Positions 36,195-47,512 of a stretch of DNA of 64,000 bases are shown here, piece after piece. Location: positions 62,001-126,000 of the forward strand of contig JAETXT010000009.1 of assembly GCA_019188255.1 (NCBI GenBank). Direction: 5' to 3'. Under the pieces are notes generated by a model. The model saw only the letters and a list, made by a program, of their open reading frames with translations, searched no databases and was not told where the DNA came from. The translations under genes and the position numbers were made by a program. Origin of the DNA: Verticillium longisporum (Eukaryota; Ascomycota; Sordariomycetes; Glomerellales; Plectosphaerellaceae). Each line of letters begins with the position of its first letter. Positions within the stretch are counted from its first letter, which is position 1.

Positions 36195-36897
36195 TGTGGA
36201 AATGGGAAGTGACGTGACGAGTGCGTCAACCAGGGTTCGAAGAAATTCAGCTGACGAAGCAGAGAAGTCCTGGGGTGATTTGGTGAAGAAAAAAAGTCGT
36301 CCCGGCAGCGACGCAGGTGCAATAGCAATGACAGAGACGATGTCGCCGCTGATAATGATCCTGTTATTGATGGTTTGATCACAGATACCAACGGAATCAG
36401 GTCGCCTTGGATAAGAAATAGAGTGTGAAGGACGAGGATAGAGGATCAGGCTCGGAGCCTGATGGGAGGGTGGTTATATTCAGGCCTCCAACGAGGCCGC
36501 CTGCATAGCATCCTCTTCGTCATTGGGTCCCCGCTCGCTGATTCTCGTGCTGATCCAGCCTACTACCAACTGGATTATTCGGAAATCACAAGCGAGACGG
36601 TGCCGAGCCTGAGCATCTGCTTTCCCGTGAAAATGAGACAAAGGTCGGGAGTGGCACGAGATACAGGTGAGGTTGAAGCAGGACACACGACTTTCCCAAA
36701 TATACACCACGCCGTCTCGATACCGGTGACGCATGTTAAGCAGAACCCGGAGGTCCGGTTTCCTCCACAATCGTGACAACTTTCCAGGGAATCAACGCTG
36801 CAACCCCGCGGGCAAACGGACTCAAAATACCCAGCCCAGGTGGCAACCAATGCCCATACGTCTGTATCTCCACCTCGGGAACAGGAAACCAATAACT
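36195..36897. other. Intergenic region
   Basis: About 700 bp between two minus-strand genes. It is the upstream region of the ankyrin-type gene. No coding frame or RNA gene is supported. Confidence 0.5.
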
Positions 36898-37996
36898 CTA
36901 CATCTTCTCACGATATTCGCGCCGCCTCGTTTCGCACTTGAGGTTGTCCTTGGGACATTCCCACCCGTGCTCTTCGATCTTGATGCGATCGAGACATTTT
37001 GTACAGCGCCACCACTTGGCAGACATCTTACGGCTGTCTAACCATGAATCTTCAATCTTTCCTCCTTTTTTATTGACGTCTTCCTTGTGCGTTTCCTGCA
37101 GGTGCAGCCGGAAACGGTCTTTGCGACTGAATCCTTCAGTGCGCCGGGGGCAGGCGGCGTAGTCGCAGTGGAACATCTCCTTTTCTTTCGCATCCTTTCC
37201 ATTAGTGCTGCCGTCCTGCGGCGGAGGGGAACCGACAGCGCCGGCGGCTGCTGCTGGATTAGAGGCCAGCACTTGTGGCGGCACGGAGCCGGTGCCGGTC
37301 ATAGGCACATCGTCGCCCGGGGGAGGAGGCCCGAGCGCAGCGACGGGTGTGGAGATGCCGTCTGCATGGGCTTGCTTGTAGTGGCGGTCGAGGTCAGTCT
37401 TGCGCTTAAACGGCTTGGAGGGGCATGCCGCGCTGAGACATGTCCACTCAATATCTTTCGGTTGCTGTACAGGCGATCGGTTGGTGACGGCGAGGGGTAT
37501 CACGCTGGGAAGGGTGTCCGAGGGCGGGTACCCAGGCTGTAGCTGCCAGAAACCACCATCGTCGGCTGGATGGTAGTCGTATAGAGACCAGTCAAAATTG
37601 GCAAACGAGACCTTGTCCCTGCGAGTTTGCCACCCAGGTCAGTCTGCATGCTCGCAAATGGTCATGTGGTGGTTGGGGGAGGAATTCTGCGAACCATTGT
37701 TGAGCCGGAATCAGGCCTTGCGCCGTTGCTGGCAGCATGCCCTGCGGCATCATGCCAGGCATTGCGCCCGGCGCATTCGCTGTGCCTGGGACGGATGCGT
37801 GGCTCTGGAGCTGTGCTTGAGCTTGGGCTTGAGCCTGTGCTTGGGCTTGGGCCTGGGCCTGGGCCTGGGCCTGGGCTTGAAGATGAGGAGGCAGTTGCTG
37901 CAGCTGGGAAGGTCCTCTATTGGGGTGCACCGGAGGAGGTGCCATGGCGAAGAGGGCGCCGTGATCTTGAGGCGGAGATGGATCGATCAGCGACAT
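36898..37996 (-). CDS. C2H2-type zinc-finger protein with Gln-Ala repeat
   Basis: Complement of exons 37695-37996 and 36898-37618, 340 aa. The 76 nt intron has a weak GTTCGC donor but a good CTGAC branch site, and it joins AQQW to DKVSFANFDWSLYDYHP in frame. The N-terminal region is Pro/Gln-rich with an uninterrupted Gln-Ala dipeptide run at about residues 40-62. The C-terminal half has a first finger C-x4-C...H-x3-H (CLSAACPSKPFKRKTDLDRHYKQAH). A second is CDYAACPRR...RLHLQETH, and a third Cys-rich segment is CTKCLDRIKIEEHGWEC. A low-complexity Ala/Gly/Pro linker separates the first two. Probable DNA-binding regulator; targets unknown. Confidence 0.83.
37810..37878. repeat. Hexanucleotide repeat encoding poly(Gln-Ala)
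   Basis: A run of GGGCTT/GGCCTG-type hexamers on the plus strand, read on the minus strand as CAGGCN repeats, codes about eleven Gln-Ala pairs in the zinc-finger protein. Such arrays vary readily in length. Confidence 0.85.
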
Positions 37997-38139
37997 TTGG
38001 CTTACTCCTCGATGGATCGTTGGCGTCGGGGGATTGAATTTGGGGTTGGAAGAGGATGCAAGGCAGAGGTGAAAGGTCTGGAGATGATGACAGGTAACGA
38101 ACCTTCGCCCTCAGTTCTGCCGGGTGCCATGTGCGGGTT

Positions 38140-38171
38140 GGGAGAGAGAGAGAGAGTGTGTGTGTGTGTGT
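38140..38171. repeat. (GA)n(GT)n microsatellite
   Basis: A run of GA dinucleotides passes directly into GT dinucleotides in the upstream region of the zinc-finger gene. Confidence 0.9.
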
Positions 38172-39064
38172 CTCGCCGCGTCGCGTAGAGCTCTAGTCGC
38201 TTGCTGGATGGAGGGGAGGCTTGGAGCTTCAATCTTGGAGATCGCTCGTTGGAGTTGGGAGGGAAAGGCTAAGGGTCTTGGGAGCTCGAGAAATCGGGTT
38301 CGAGCTTGTAAATTCGAAACTCGGGCGAGGTAATCGTCGGGCTCAATCAATTAATCAATTCATCCAGTTCAGGCGGGCGCACGCGCTCGGCTCACTTGAT
38401 CGTCACGAGGGCGGGGAGCAGATGGGTCGAGGAAAGCTGTAGGAGGTCAAGGTCCATGGCTCGGCGGGTGTGAAGACAGTGTGTAGAAAAAGAGACGGAA
38501 GGTGCTTTCGGTTGAGGAGGAACAAACAGATGAGGACATGTAGCAGGAGCAAGAGAGCAGGAGCAGTAGTAATGGGCAATGAGCAGAAGGGAGGCGAAGG
38601 GGGCGTTCGCTTCGCGCTGAGCTGGTTCGTCGAGGGCCGCAACAGAGGATGTTCGCCCGTTCGCCAGCTGTTTGTGCTCTGTCGTCTTTTTCCCTCTGGA
38701 GAGAATGACGAAGAGGAAAAGGACCTTTCCGTTCCCGTGGACACGGCGAAGAGAAGAACCTAGGAGCATCCAGATCGAGAAGCTCGAGCGGCGACTGAAC
38801 AGAAGGAGTAGCACCAGCGATAGAAGCAACGACAGCAGCAGCCACAATGCGAGGCGGGGTGCATGTTTGTCCAATCCGATCCAATCCAATCCCGGGGAGA
38901 CCGTGACAGTTTGATGGATGGTCTCATTGCTTCGCGCTCGGCGGGCGGCCAGGTTGGCTGGCAGCGGGTTGGCGGACCACCCCTCCTCCTCTCGCCTCCT
39001 GGTACCTGACCAGCAGCCCCCCCAGAAAGCCAAGGGGAGCACCTGAACACACGAACGGACCAAG

Positions 39065-39087
39065 GCGGCGGCGGCGGCGGCGGCGCA
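39065..39087. repeat. CGG/GGC trinucleotide microsatellite
   Basis: About seven consecutive GGC units in non-coding DNA. Confidence 0.9.
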
Positions 39088-39507
39088 GATGACAGATGAG
39101 AGAGATGAGCGTCCTGAAGGATGCCGCGTTAGCGGTTCGGAGACGCAAGAAGCCACTTGGCAGTTGGAGTAGGTAGGCACGGCGCCCCAAATAGGCGGCA
39201 GGGATCCTGGATCCAGATGGACCAGATGGGTAAGGATATGCGGCTTGCGAGGTGTCGAGCTGGTCACAATCCATGGGTCCTTTTCGTTTTCGTTTTCGTT
39301 TCCCCTGCCATTGACCGTGAAAAATGACAATGTGGGTGGGCAGCAGTCGGGGGTCCTTGGGCTAGGGACATTGCGCGAGAACGCAAGGAGGGTATCATCT
39401 CGTCTGCAGTTTGGGGAGGGGGGCGGCAAGGCGGCGAGTGTGTGATAGTGTTGGTGTTGGCGTTCGTTCTGGTTGGGTGTGGGTGGATGGACATCTCTGA
39501 AGGCAGG

Positions 39508-39575
39508 GTATCTACCTAAGGTATCTACCTAAGGTACCTACCTACCTACCTTGCTACCGTACCTTAGCTACCCCC
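39508..39575. repeat. TACCT/AAGGTA-rich repeat tract
   Basis: Two copies of ggtatctacctaa are followed by stacked tacctacc units and ccttagctac. It belongs to the same motif family as the element at 23988 and lies in non-coding DNA. Confidence 0.75.
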
Positions 39576-40052
39576 CTAGGTGGTTATTATTAGGGAGGCA
39601 TCTCAGGTGAGCTTGGTTGAGCTCTCGGTGGACAAGGTGACTGATGTGCTCGTTGTTCGGTAAGTCTCGGTAAGAGTCAGACCAGGAAACCTGCGGGGCA
39701 CAAAAGTCCAACCCCACCTTGCACGCACGAGCAGGTGGGACTGGTGCCTCCACACCTCCTCCTCTCCTCAGACCTCAGCTTCGCGCGTTGTTACTTTTTG
39801 CGGAGGCAGGTTGAGTAGCATCGGGCAATGATAGCCGTTGCACCATTCGGAGCATGTGCTCGCGCTTTCCGTGTTGTATTGATCAACCTCACAGACAGCA
39901 CCGATGAGCATCTGGAAGATATAGCTTCCATGGTTTGCGACAGCTTTTTTCGCCCCCTCGTTGCTTTGGGCATCGACGCCACCCCCAAGACAAGTGTGGC
40001 CCAGTAGTAGTGGCAGCAGCAGCGGCGGCGCCAGCGGTGGCAGCAGCAGAAC

Positions 40053-40082
40053 GAGTGGACAGGTGGACAGGTGGACAGGTGG
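40053..40082. repeat. GTGGACAG octamer minisatellite
   Basis: Three tandem copies of gtggacag followed by a partial copy, just after a CAG/CGG-rich tract. Confidence 0.85.
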
Positions 40083-41553
40083 TCAATGGAGGATTGCGTG
40101 CCACCTCTCATGGCCTCCAGAAGCCCCGAGCTCAGAGTAGGGCGGGCCTCGGGCCCATTTCTCAAAAACGAGGTTGGGATGCCTCCGATCCAGACAGAAC
40201 AGGTCGGGCTGCATCGTCATCATGGACACACAAGAGTTGGACAGCAACAAGTATTTACGTGGCACCATGAGCAGGTTAAGCAGCTTTGTTGCTAACAGAG
40301 CTCCTCTTTTCGTGTCACCAAGGCTCGTCTACTGGCCTGCCCCATGTCTCCCCATGCTTCCCAGGGCTCCCCATTTCTGACTTGGCCGGTTCCCATTTGG
40401 CCCATCCAAGTGTCTAGTCATCTGTGGATGCCAGTGCCGTGCATAAGTGTCTCTGCCAGACGACCGCCCTGCCAGGAATCAGCAGCCAAAGCGGACAAAG
40501 CAAGCACGCAGGTTGGTCGGGCCCATCCATCGGTGACCAGCAGAGCGAGCAGCCAGCAAAGCTGCCCGCCCAGCTCGATCGAGGTGACCCCTTCATACAA
40601 AAATCTCTGCAACCCTGCGTCGGACGGAGGGGGTTTGAGTTCTGCAACCCTCGCCGGTCCTCCATTCCTGGGGACGAGGAGAGAGAGAATAAAACGCCAG
40701 TGTCCTCGTACCTTTGTTGGATTACATTCACACCCTGTCGCTTCGGATTTGCTCCCACGGACGGGAGAAGTGACGAAGCTTGAGGGTACGTACCTCGCGA
40801 CGTATCGCTTCCTCATCGCATCGCACCTTCCCTTCCGGCCGTCCAAGGAAGGAGTCAGCTTCCCCACCCTGGGCGCCATTGCCCACTGAACGGGATTCTG
40901 AGGGCGACACCTCGCAGCACCTGCGACTCCCAGAGTTGGGCACTCGGACACACTCGGACCAGGGGTGCTCCTACCACCTTGTGCCGGGTCTTGGCGCAAA
41001 TCATCCATCTCCCTTTCCAACCCCTGAACACGAACCATATCCGAATCGGAATACAGCGTTAGAAAAAGGTTTCCCGACATTGTCACCGTCGGCATCAGGA
41101 ACTCATCCTCTGGCAACGCGTTGCTCTTGCACCTAGCATTCCTCGACCTACCTAGTCATCACGCTATCCTTCTGCCTACCAGGCCGTTACGCAATCCATC
41201 CATCCTTTGGCAATCTCACAGGTACGTACGTTACGTGTCCTCGCTCTTGACGAGCCCACGACTACTTTCCAGGCATCAGCGGCAGAAAAAGCTTTGCGCA
41301 GACGCCTCCATTTTTGCTATCGAAAAAAAAACACTGCCCCTCTCCTTGTCACCGCAGCATATAGGCATCAGCGAAAACAACATCTGACATGGTCTTATAA
41401 GCAGCCAAACGCGACTGAATTGTCCCTTGCCATCGCATTCTTCAGACACGTGAAACCCGCAACCACTTCCCACCGCCCGGACCACTAACACAACGACAAC
41501 AATAAACACCATCACCATCACCACCAACAACGTCTCGTCACCCAACCGCTACC

Positions 41554-42084
41554 ATGGCCCGTATCCAGATTCCCCTTGATGCCCTGACGTCGCGCCTCAA
41601 CTTCCAGGAACGCTTCGGCAGCCTGTCGACAGGCACCGTCGGCAGCCGCTTTTCGAACCTGCGTCCTATCTCCGACTTCCTGGACTTCAAGCGCCTCAGC
41701 AAGCCCGCCAACTTTGGCGAGGCGCAGTCGCGCGTCAACTACAACCTGAGCCACTACTCGAGCAACTATGCCGTCGTCTTTGCCATGCTGAGCTTGTACG
41801 CTCTGCTCACCAACTGGCTGCTCATGTTCGACATCATCTTTGTCGTCGCCGGTATGTTCATCATTGGCCGCCTCGACGGCCGCGACCTTGAGATCGGTAC
41901 CTTCAAGGCCACCACGTCGCAGCTGTACACCGGTCTCCTCGTTATCGCCATTCCCCTGGGTCTTCTCGCGTCGCCCTTTGCGACGCTCCTGTGGCTCATT
42001 GGCGCATCTGGCGTGGTCGTTCTCGGCCACGCTTCTTTCATGGACAAGCCCATCGATGAGGCTTTTTCCGGGGAGGCGGTCTAA
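41554..42084 (+). CDS. PRA1 family (prenylated Rab acceptor / Yip3-like) protein
   Basis: Single exon, 176 aa, ATG in the context cgctaccATGG. The N-terminal cytoplasmic part carries FSNLRPISDFLDFKRLSKP and RVNYNLSHYSSNYAVVF, the conserved PRA1 segments. Four hydrophobic stretches follow in two pairs (AMLSLYALLTNWLLMFDIIFVVAG; LLVIAIPLGLLASPFATLLWLIGASGVVVLGHASF). Relatives reside in Golgi/ER membranes and bind prenylated Rab GTPases, helping recruit them to membranes. The length and order of elements match the family. The neighbouring plus-strand gene begins within about 85 bp. Confidence 0.93.
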   Translation: MARIQIPLDALTSRLNFQERFGSLSTGTVGSRFSNLRPISDFLDFKRLSKPANFGEAQSRVNYNLSHYSSNYAVVFAMLSLYALLTNWLLMFDIIFVVAGMFIIGRLDGRDLEIGTFKATTSQLYTGLLVIAIPLGLLASPFATLLWLIGASGVVVLGHASFMDKPIDEAFSGEAV

Positions 42085-42168
42085 ATGGTCGGCCGCGAGC
42101 TCCCAAATTCGCGCCCCCATGGGGAAGACCATCGCGGCGCAGGCGGAGGACAAGGGGAGAACACGAGG

Positions 42169-43492
42169 ATGCGCACAGCGGGTACTGGGAAAACGGAGAG
42201 AGGATTGTCGAAGAAGTAGACACGGGCGATGATACGGATACACAGGGCGTTGGATTGACTTCGAATGACAGGCGGCTCGTGAGCGATCCGTTGCATTTTA
42301 CTGGGGTAGACCTGGGAGACCGAACCGGCGCAACGCGGAGGAGCTTTCCTTACCAAGGCTCAGAAGATGAAGAGGACGATGACATTACTTCTTCCGGCGA
42401 CGACGACGACTACGACGAGGGGGCACAGCTGGTCCTGCGAGAGAGGGAAGAGGAGGCATTGGTGCAATCAGCGCTGGCGCGTATTCAGCGTGCCCAAGAC
42501 CGCGGCAAGAAAGAGGTCAAGCTCAACAAGGAGGAGCTCGCCGCCCTTGAACGAAGGCGGAAGCGCATTCAGGAGGAGGAGGCGGCGGCGGCGGCGGCAG
42601 CGGCAGCGGCAGCAGCGAGACGAGCGAATGCTTCAGCAAGCGGCAGCGAACGCAAACGCCGCAAGGAGAAGGATAAGCGATATGCAATTCCCCTCGCACA
42701 GCTCGAGGCGACGCCGCGCAAAAAGGGCAAAAGTCGCCCCCTGTGTCTGACGACAACCTACCACAGCACCCCTCTCCAGCCAATACGGCGGAGGCACCGG
42801 CAAGGCGAGAGGTTCTGCCGCCCATGGGATTCTTTCCGCCACCCACAGCGTCTCGGACCAGGCCCCGATCGTCGACCACGTCGTCCCACCGGTCCTCTCG
42901 GGCAGTGGAAGACCATCGCGGGTCGTCGCCTTTCAACTCAGCGGCCTACAGCCAACCTCCATCTGCTCACCGTCACGTCTCGGACACGGTCAGCTCAAGG
43001 CCGCGTTCCTCTAGAGGCGCTCTGCCCTCGGAGGATGCCTGGACGCCCGGGCTCTCGCCGGCATCGTCCTCGTCGTCCATCTCGAGGAGCCGGCACTCAC
43101 TGGACCCGCACATGTTTCAATCGGAGAGCTCGCGCGCGCCGTACCTGACTGGCGCCGGGGCCACCTCCCGGAGGCACCTCGCAGGTCCGGCCGAGGCTCG
43201 GCGGTCGTCGGGCCCCCCTGCTGCAGCAAGGGGTGGCAGAAGCTCGCGGCGGCCGGGCCCGGGCGAGACGAGTGAGGCGGCGGGCGAGACGAGCGACCCA
43301 GACACGAGCGACGACCTCGGCAACGGGGTTCAGATTGTAGATCCGCCGCTACGAAGGGGCAGGCGAAGTGAAATTGTGGTTGAGGAAGAACCGGCGGATC
43401 CGCGCCGTGAAGTGTCGAGGGGTAAGAAGTCGTCCAACTCGTCTCCTGTCAAGAGAAAGCCAGTTGCCAGCGGAAGGAAGAAGAAGAAGTAG
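42169..43492 (+). CDS. Conserved acidic/basic low-complexity protein of unknown function, with frameshifts
   Basis: The clear coding part runs from about 42200 to 43492. It has an acidic N-terminal segment, an E/K-rich helix (NKEELAALERRRKRIQEEE), a poly-Ala stretch, RYAIPLAQLEATPRKKGK, then PPMGFFPPPTASRTRPRS, a Ser/Arg-rich tail and a KRKPVASGRKKKK basic end that looks like a nuclear signal. The frame breaks at an A-run (A5 at 42720-42724 or A4 at 42729-42732); one extra A joins the halves. No ATG opens the first frame. ATG 42169 would reach it if one base is also missing near 42187-42193, giving 441 aa. The start is therefore tentative; an upstream exon overlapping the PRA1 3' end is the alternative. 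The family is unknown to me by name. Spacing from PRA1 is very short. Confidence 0.62.
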
Positions 43493-44380
43493 TATTCGTC
43501 ATGGTCTTCGGGGTCTTCGGAATTATCGTGTTAGCTTTTTGTGCTGCATTTCGGTCATACGGTATAGAGTTACTATTTTTCTTGATTTCTGGTTTTGTGG
43601 CCATGCACCCAACGTCTTGATGCGACTCTCCGACCTGGCCAGACGTCTTGGTCCTGGGTCTGGCCGCGACCCAGCGGCATGTGTGCCCATCGACTAAGGC
43701 ACGTCGAGTTGATAAGTGGCCCATCTACAGCACTACAGCAATCGAGCCATCTACAAGTTCCCGTAGTCTGATCTGGTGGATCGGTCCATCGCCGTCTCGC
43801 CAGAAGACCCCTGAAGTTCACCGCCCAGGATCGCCTCACGCCAGGCCCGTTTGGGAGCCCAGGCGGGGGCCTGGCAAGCTGGGTCTACCCCCAACCTCAC
43901 GCATTTCGCGGTCGACATGTCCAGTTTTTGGGGGTCCCTCTGAGGAGCGCCCCAGCGGTGAGACCCGGACGCAGCTTGCCACACGCCCCGACCCAATCCC
44001 CTCGTGTTCTTCTCGCCCCCGTTCGCATTGCACCGCGGGCAAGACAAGGACGAGACGCAGCATTTCTTGCATTGCATTTCCTACGCACATTGACAAGACA
44101 AGGCCCCGCGATAGGTTCGTTGGGAGAGCCTCATCAGAGAGAAGTCGATTGCGCGCTATCCGTACCTGCCGAGACGTGGGAATTCAAAAAGGGAATCTGA
44201 GCTTCCTTCCTCGATAAGGTAGCTTCCCCAGAGCTCTGACCAGCCACCTCCCCAAAGCCAAAGTGCGCTCGTCCCGAACAAAGCACCACTCTGTCGAACG
44301 CGCGCCTCGCAACGCAACGAACACACACACATACAGACAACGGACAAACGGACGAACAACTATACAAGTCGATCGCCGCC
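43493..44380. other. Intergenic region
   Basis: Upstream region of the gene at 44381. Open frames here are chance overlaps; no feature is recognised. Confidence 0.5.
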
Positions 44381-45183
44381 ATGGGCTTCTTCGACTTTGA
44401 CGGCGGCAGCGTCATCTCCGGGCGCTCGTCGCACTCGCGCCGCCACTCGTCGCACCCCAAGTCCTCGAAGCGTCGCGACCGGTCGCGCAGCCGCTCCAGC
44501 TCGCGCAAGCACCAGGACAAGGGCTTCGCGGCCTCGCTGTTCGGCGGCGACAATTACCAGAAGCACAGCAGCTCGCGGTCGAGCTTCTTCGGGCAGCCGA
44601 ACGCCAGCCGCTCCTCCTTTTTCGGATTCAGTACGTCTTCTTGAATAACCCTTCTTCCCTCCTTTGGCTCCTCGTCCCGTCGCAGTTATCGCCCGATTTG
44701 CTGCTGTTCAGATAAAAAAAAAAAAAAAAAAACTAACGCAGCGCAGGCCGCCCCTCGTACTACAAACGGTCGCCGCGCGGCGGCTTCCTCCACAAGGCCA
44801 AGAAGACGGTCAAGCGGCTCTGGCGCGACCTCATGCGCCTGCTCAAGGAGAACCCGGGCAAGGTCGTCATGCTGGTGCTGATGCCGCTCCTCACGGGCGG
44901 CTTCCTGACGGCGCTGCTGGCCAAGTTCGGCCTGCGGCTGCCGCCGAGCGTCGAGCGCATGATTGGCATGGGCGCGCGGGCCGCGGGCGGCGACAGCTTT
45001 GGCGCCGTCGGCGAGGCGGTGCGCATGGCGAGCGGGTCGTTTGGCGGCGGCGGCGGTGGCCAGGGCGCCAAGGTCAACATTCAGCGCGGCATGGGCAATG
45101 GCATGGCGTGGGAGAAGAAGACGGTCGAGAAGGACTTTGGGTGGGGGGATACCATTGGGGGCATGGCCAAGATGTTCATCTAG
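44381..45183 (+). CDS. Small Ser/Arg-rich protein with one hydrophobic segment, function unknown
   Basis: Exons 44381-44630 and 44747-45183, 228 aa. The N-terminal half is very rich in Ser, Arg and His (RSSHSRRHSSHPKSSKRRDR). The second half starts with SRPSYYKRSPRGGFLHKAKKTVKRLWRDLMRLLKENPGK. A hydrophobic stretch (VVMLVLMPLLTGGFLTALLAKFGL) that could cross a membrane follows, then a Gly-rich tail. The 116 nt intron (donor GTACGT, CTAAC branch site) contains an A19 run at 44714-44732. The basic segment before the helix would favour a cytoplasmic N-terminus. I do not recognise the family; the consistent frame across the intron and ordered composition support a real gene. Confidence 0.75.
44714..44732. 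repeat. A19 homopolymer inside an intron
   Basis: Nineteen consecutive A between the donor and branch site of the intron at 44631-44746. Confidence 0.9.
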
Positions 45184-45589
45184 ATGGGCACCTCGGCTAG
45201 AGTGCATCTCGGCTAGATGTGCATTTGACATGCACATCTGGTTGGCAGGGTCAAAGGGCAAGGAGCAAGAACTTTTTCTGTCTTTATCACGGGGCTGGCG
45301 TTGGTGGACATTTTCGACCTTTGATATGGGCATGCTCCGGCCGCGGCCGATGAGGCTTGTCTAGCCGGGCAGCACAAGAACGATTTTATGACAAAGCTGA
45401 AGACGAGTCTAACAGAATCGACTGAGCGAGCAAAATGAGAGATTGGTATCTATCGCAAACATAACCATTCAAATGAGAAGTTGCTCTCTGTTCCCTCCTT
45501 GCCGGCATCCTCCCCTGTCCCCCTTTCCTGGCTTTATCCCAGGCTGCTTCTCCTCTCTCAGATCCGACCTCGGCCAGCGTCCATCAGTT
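45184..45589. other. Convergent intergenic region
   Basis: Short 3' region between two convergent genes. Nothing else is seen. Confidence 0.5.
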
Positions 45590-46027
45590 TCACGCCTCCA
45601 ACTGCGGCGCCACCCCCTTGCGGTCTTCAATCTTCTCCACAACACAGGCCGTCCCGTACGCGCAAACCTGGGCGAAGCCACCCAGCTCCCCGGCATCGAA
45701 CCGCAGCGCAATGACGGCGTTGCCGCCCCTCGACTTTGTCTCGGTGACGACGCGCGAGATGGCGTCGTTGCGGCAGCTGTAGAGCATCGTGGTGAACCAG
45801 CGCAGCTCGCCGCCGGCGATGGACTTGAGGACCATGCCGAGGCCGGCGGCCCAGTTGCGGGAGCGGACGGTGAGGCCGTAGACGGCGCCGAGGGTGCGGA
45901 CGACGCGGTACCCGGGTATGTCGAACATGGTCGTTGTGATGACGCCCTCCGTCTCGGTGAAGCAGTGGAGGTCCGAGAGGGTGGGCGGCACATGGGCAAC
46001 GTCCTCGGTCTTGCGAGAGGGTGACAT
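45590..46027 (-). CDS. YbjQ/UPF0145 (DUF74) family protein
   Basis: Single exon, 145 aa from ATG 46027; an in-frame ATG at 46108 is less likely because it adds a poorly conserved lead. The core reads TTTMFDIPGYRVVRTLGAVYGLTVRSRNW, then SRVVTETKSRGGNAVIALRFDAGE and CAYGTACVVEK, matching the bacterial YbjQ fold including its conserved GxxxGxxV start and GANAV-like segment. In this protein the central Ala-Asn is Gly-Asn. The family has been called heavy-metal-binding, but its function is not established. The family is widespread in bacteria and patchy in fungi; an old horizontal origin is possible, but I cannot test it here. Confidence 0.88.
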   Translation of the reverse strand: MSPSRKTEDVAHVPPTLSDLHCFTETEGVITTTMFDIPGYRVVRTLGAVYGLTVRSRNWAAGLGMVLKSIAGGELRWFTTMLYSCRNDAISRVVTETKSRGGNAVIALRFDAGELGGFAQVCAYGTACVVEKIEDRKGVAPQLEA

Positions 46028-47512
46028 GATGTGCGGTATTGGGTCGAGTATGGTTGGGCGGTTTCTTCTGAATGCAGGGTACGAATCACGTACAAGGTAA
46101 ATCTCCAAAGCAAATAGGAGGGATGGTTCAGAACTCGAGGATGAGATATCGACAGAGGAACGGCTTTAATACGACACAACACCATAGAGCAGCTGCCTTT
46201 TTATACTGCTCAGTCTCGGCCGAAATCTTCTCTCTCATGCCCACCTGCGGACTGAGGCCCTCATGCTGCGAGGCCAGATTGACTCTGAATGTCAGATCGT
46301 CGGAGCTGGCGAGCGCCAGCTGAGACTACGGCGTCAGGCATGCAGTGCAATTGGCCCGTAGTTCACCGGCAAGGCTGCATCTGACTATGGTAGTCGTATT
46401 TCGTATCGTCAAGATGGCGGGCACGAACAGGACATGCGTCCCTTGATTCGGCGGCAGTAGGAAGTTCGGGCGGGGCCGCGTTCAACGTCTCGTTTACCTC
46501 TTTGGGCCAAGCGTGGGGATGAACGTACTCACTTGCCCACTCACCGAATTACACCTGTAGGTCAGTCAGGTGTAATGCCTACACCGAGATGGCGAGTGCC
46601 AATTACCTCAGCGGTCAAAGGTGATTGTGCTTCTTGGCAACATCATGACAAGCACCTGACCTGCCCTTACGTCGCTGGGGTCAGATCAATCCGACGAAGC
46701 TATCACGGTGTGCCAAGGCGCCAGTGGGAGAGTGCTCATCAACCTCCATCGGCACTTGTCAAACGTCAAACGCCCAGGTACAGCAAGCTAACCCCCTGCA
46801 CTGACTCGTCCCACGTCGAAGCGCGTCAATCTCAAACGCTGCCCGCCCCCAAATCGTGCGAACCGCAATGTACCGAACAAGCTCAGCCCCTTCGTCTCAT
46901 CTTACTCGGGATCGGTTTTCTATCTTGCAGTGCCGTTACCACTTCCAGCGATGACGACTGAGTCGCCCGCCCCATCCGGACTTCGCACATCTCCCGAACG
47001 TCGTGCCGTCCGCCCACACGAGACGGACGCGAACCACCATGCGCCCTCTGCCATCATGCAATCAAGACGTTACAGATGATGTGCACTAGAACCCTTTTCC
47101 ACAATAAGGTTTACCCCTCGGCCGGGGATGCCGTGGGGCCTGCCTATTCATCCAGCCCACCGAACGCAAGCTTTGCCAATCAACCAGTTCGGTGCCTGAG
47201 TCGCCGTCTTTAACTAGGGGACCATTGAACCGGAACCTTCGGTGATCCCTGGACGTTGGATCAGCAACATCACGGGCGTGTCGGCCATGCCCCATGGACC
47301 ATGGCTCGTGGGTTGCCAACTATCGGGTACAAAAGGATGGCCGGTGCCCGTCCTCGTGTCTCGTATACCTTGAAGGGATCGTCAGTCTTGTCATTCGCAG
47401 TCGTCTTCATTTCGTGTTCTCCATACTTCATTCTTTTCAAAACCACAGTCTTTACACTCATCAACACTTGTTTTTGATTGTCAGCAGAAATATCAGCATC
47501 ATCATCATCATC
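46028..47512. other. Divergent intergenic region
   Basis: Between the YbjQ gene and GH131. A 142-codon frame at 46533-46961 has no domain-like features. A CAT trinucleotide run immediately precedes the GH131 start (47498-47515). Confidence 0.5.

Larger units (their letters stand above)
37997..41553. other. 3.5 kb non-coding region with microsatellites
   Basis: This divergent region separates the zinc-finger gene and the PRA1 gene. It contains a GA/GT microsatellite (38140-38171), a CGG run (39065-39087), a TACCT-rich stretch (39508-39575), a CAG/CGG tract (about 40013-40045) and a GTGGACAG minisatellite. Long minus-strand frames (38392-39429, 40418-41116) lack any domain-like composition. 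It probably combines two promoters with long 5' leaders. Confidence 0.5.

Noticed and set aside
38392..39429. 345-codon minus-strand frame
   Set aside because: It runs through microsatellites and a CGG tract, giving poly-Ala and Leu/Ser runs. No domain, splice or start evidence.
40418..41116. 232-codon minus-strand frame upstream of PRA1
   Set aside because: No domain-like features; the region behaves as promoter and 5' leader.
46533..46961. 142-codon plus-strand frame
   Set aside because: No recognisable fold or signal, and no supporting splice or promoter context.
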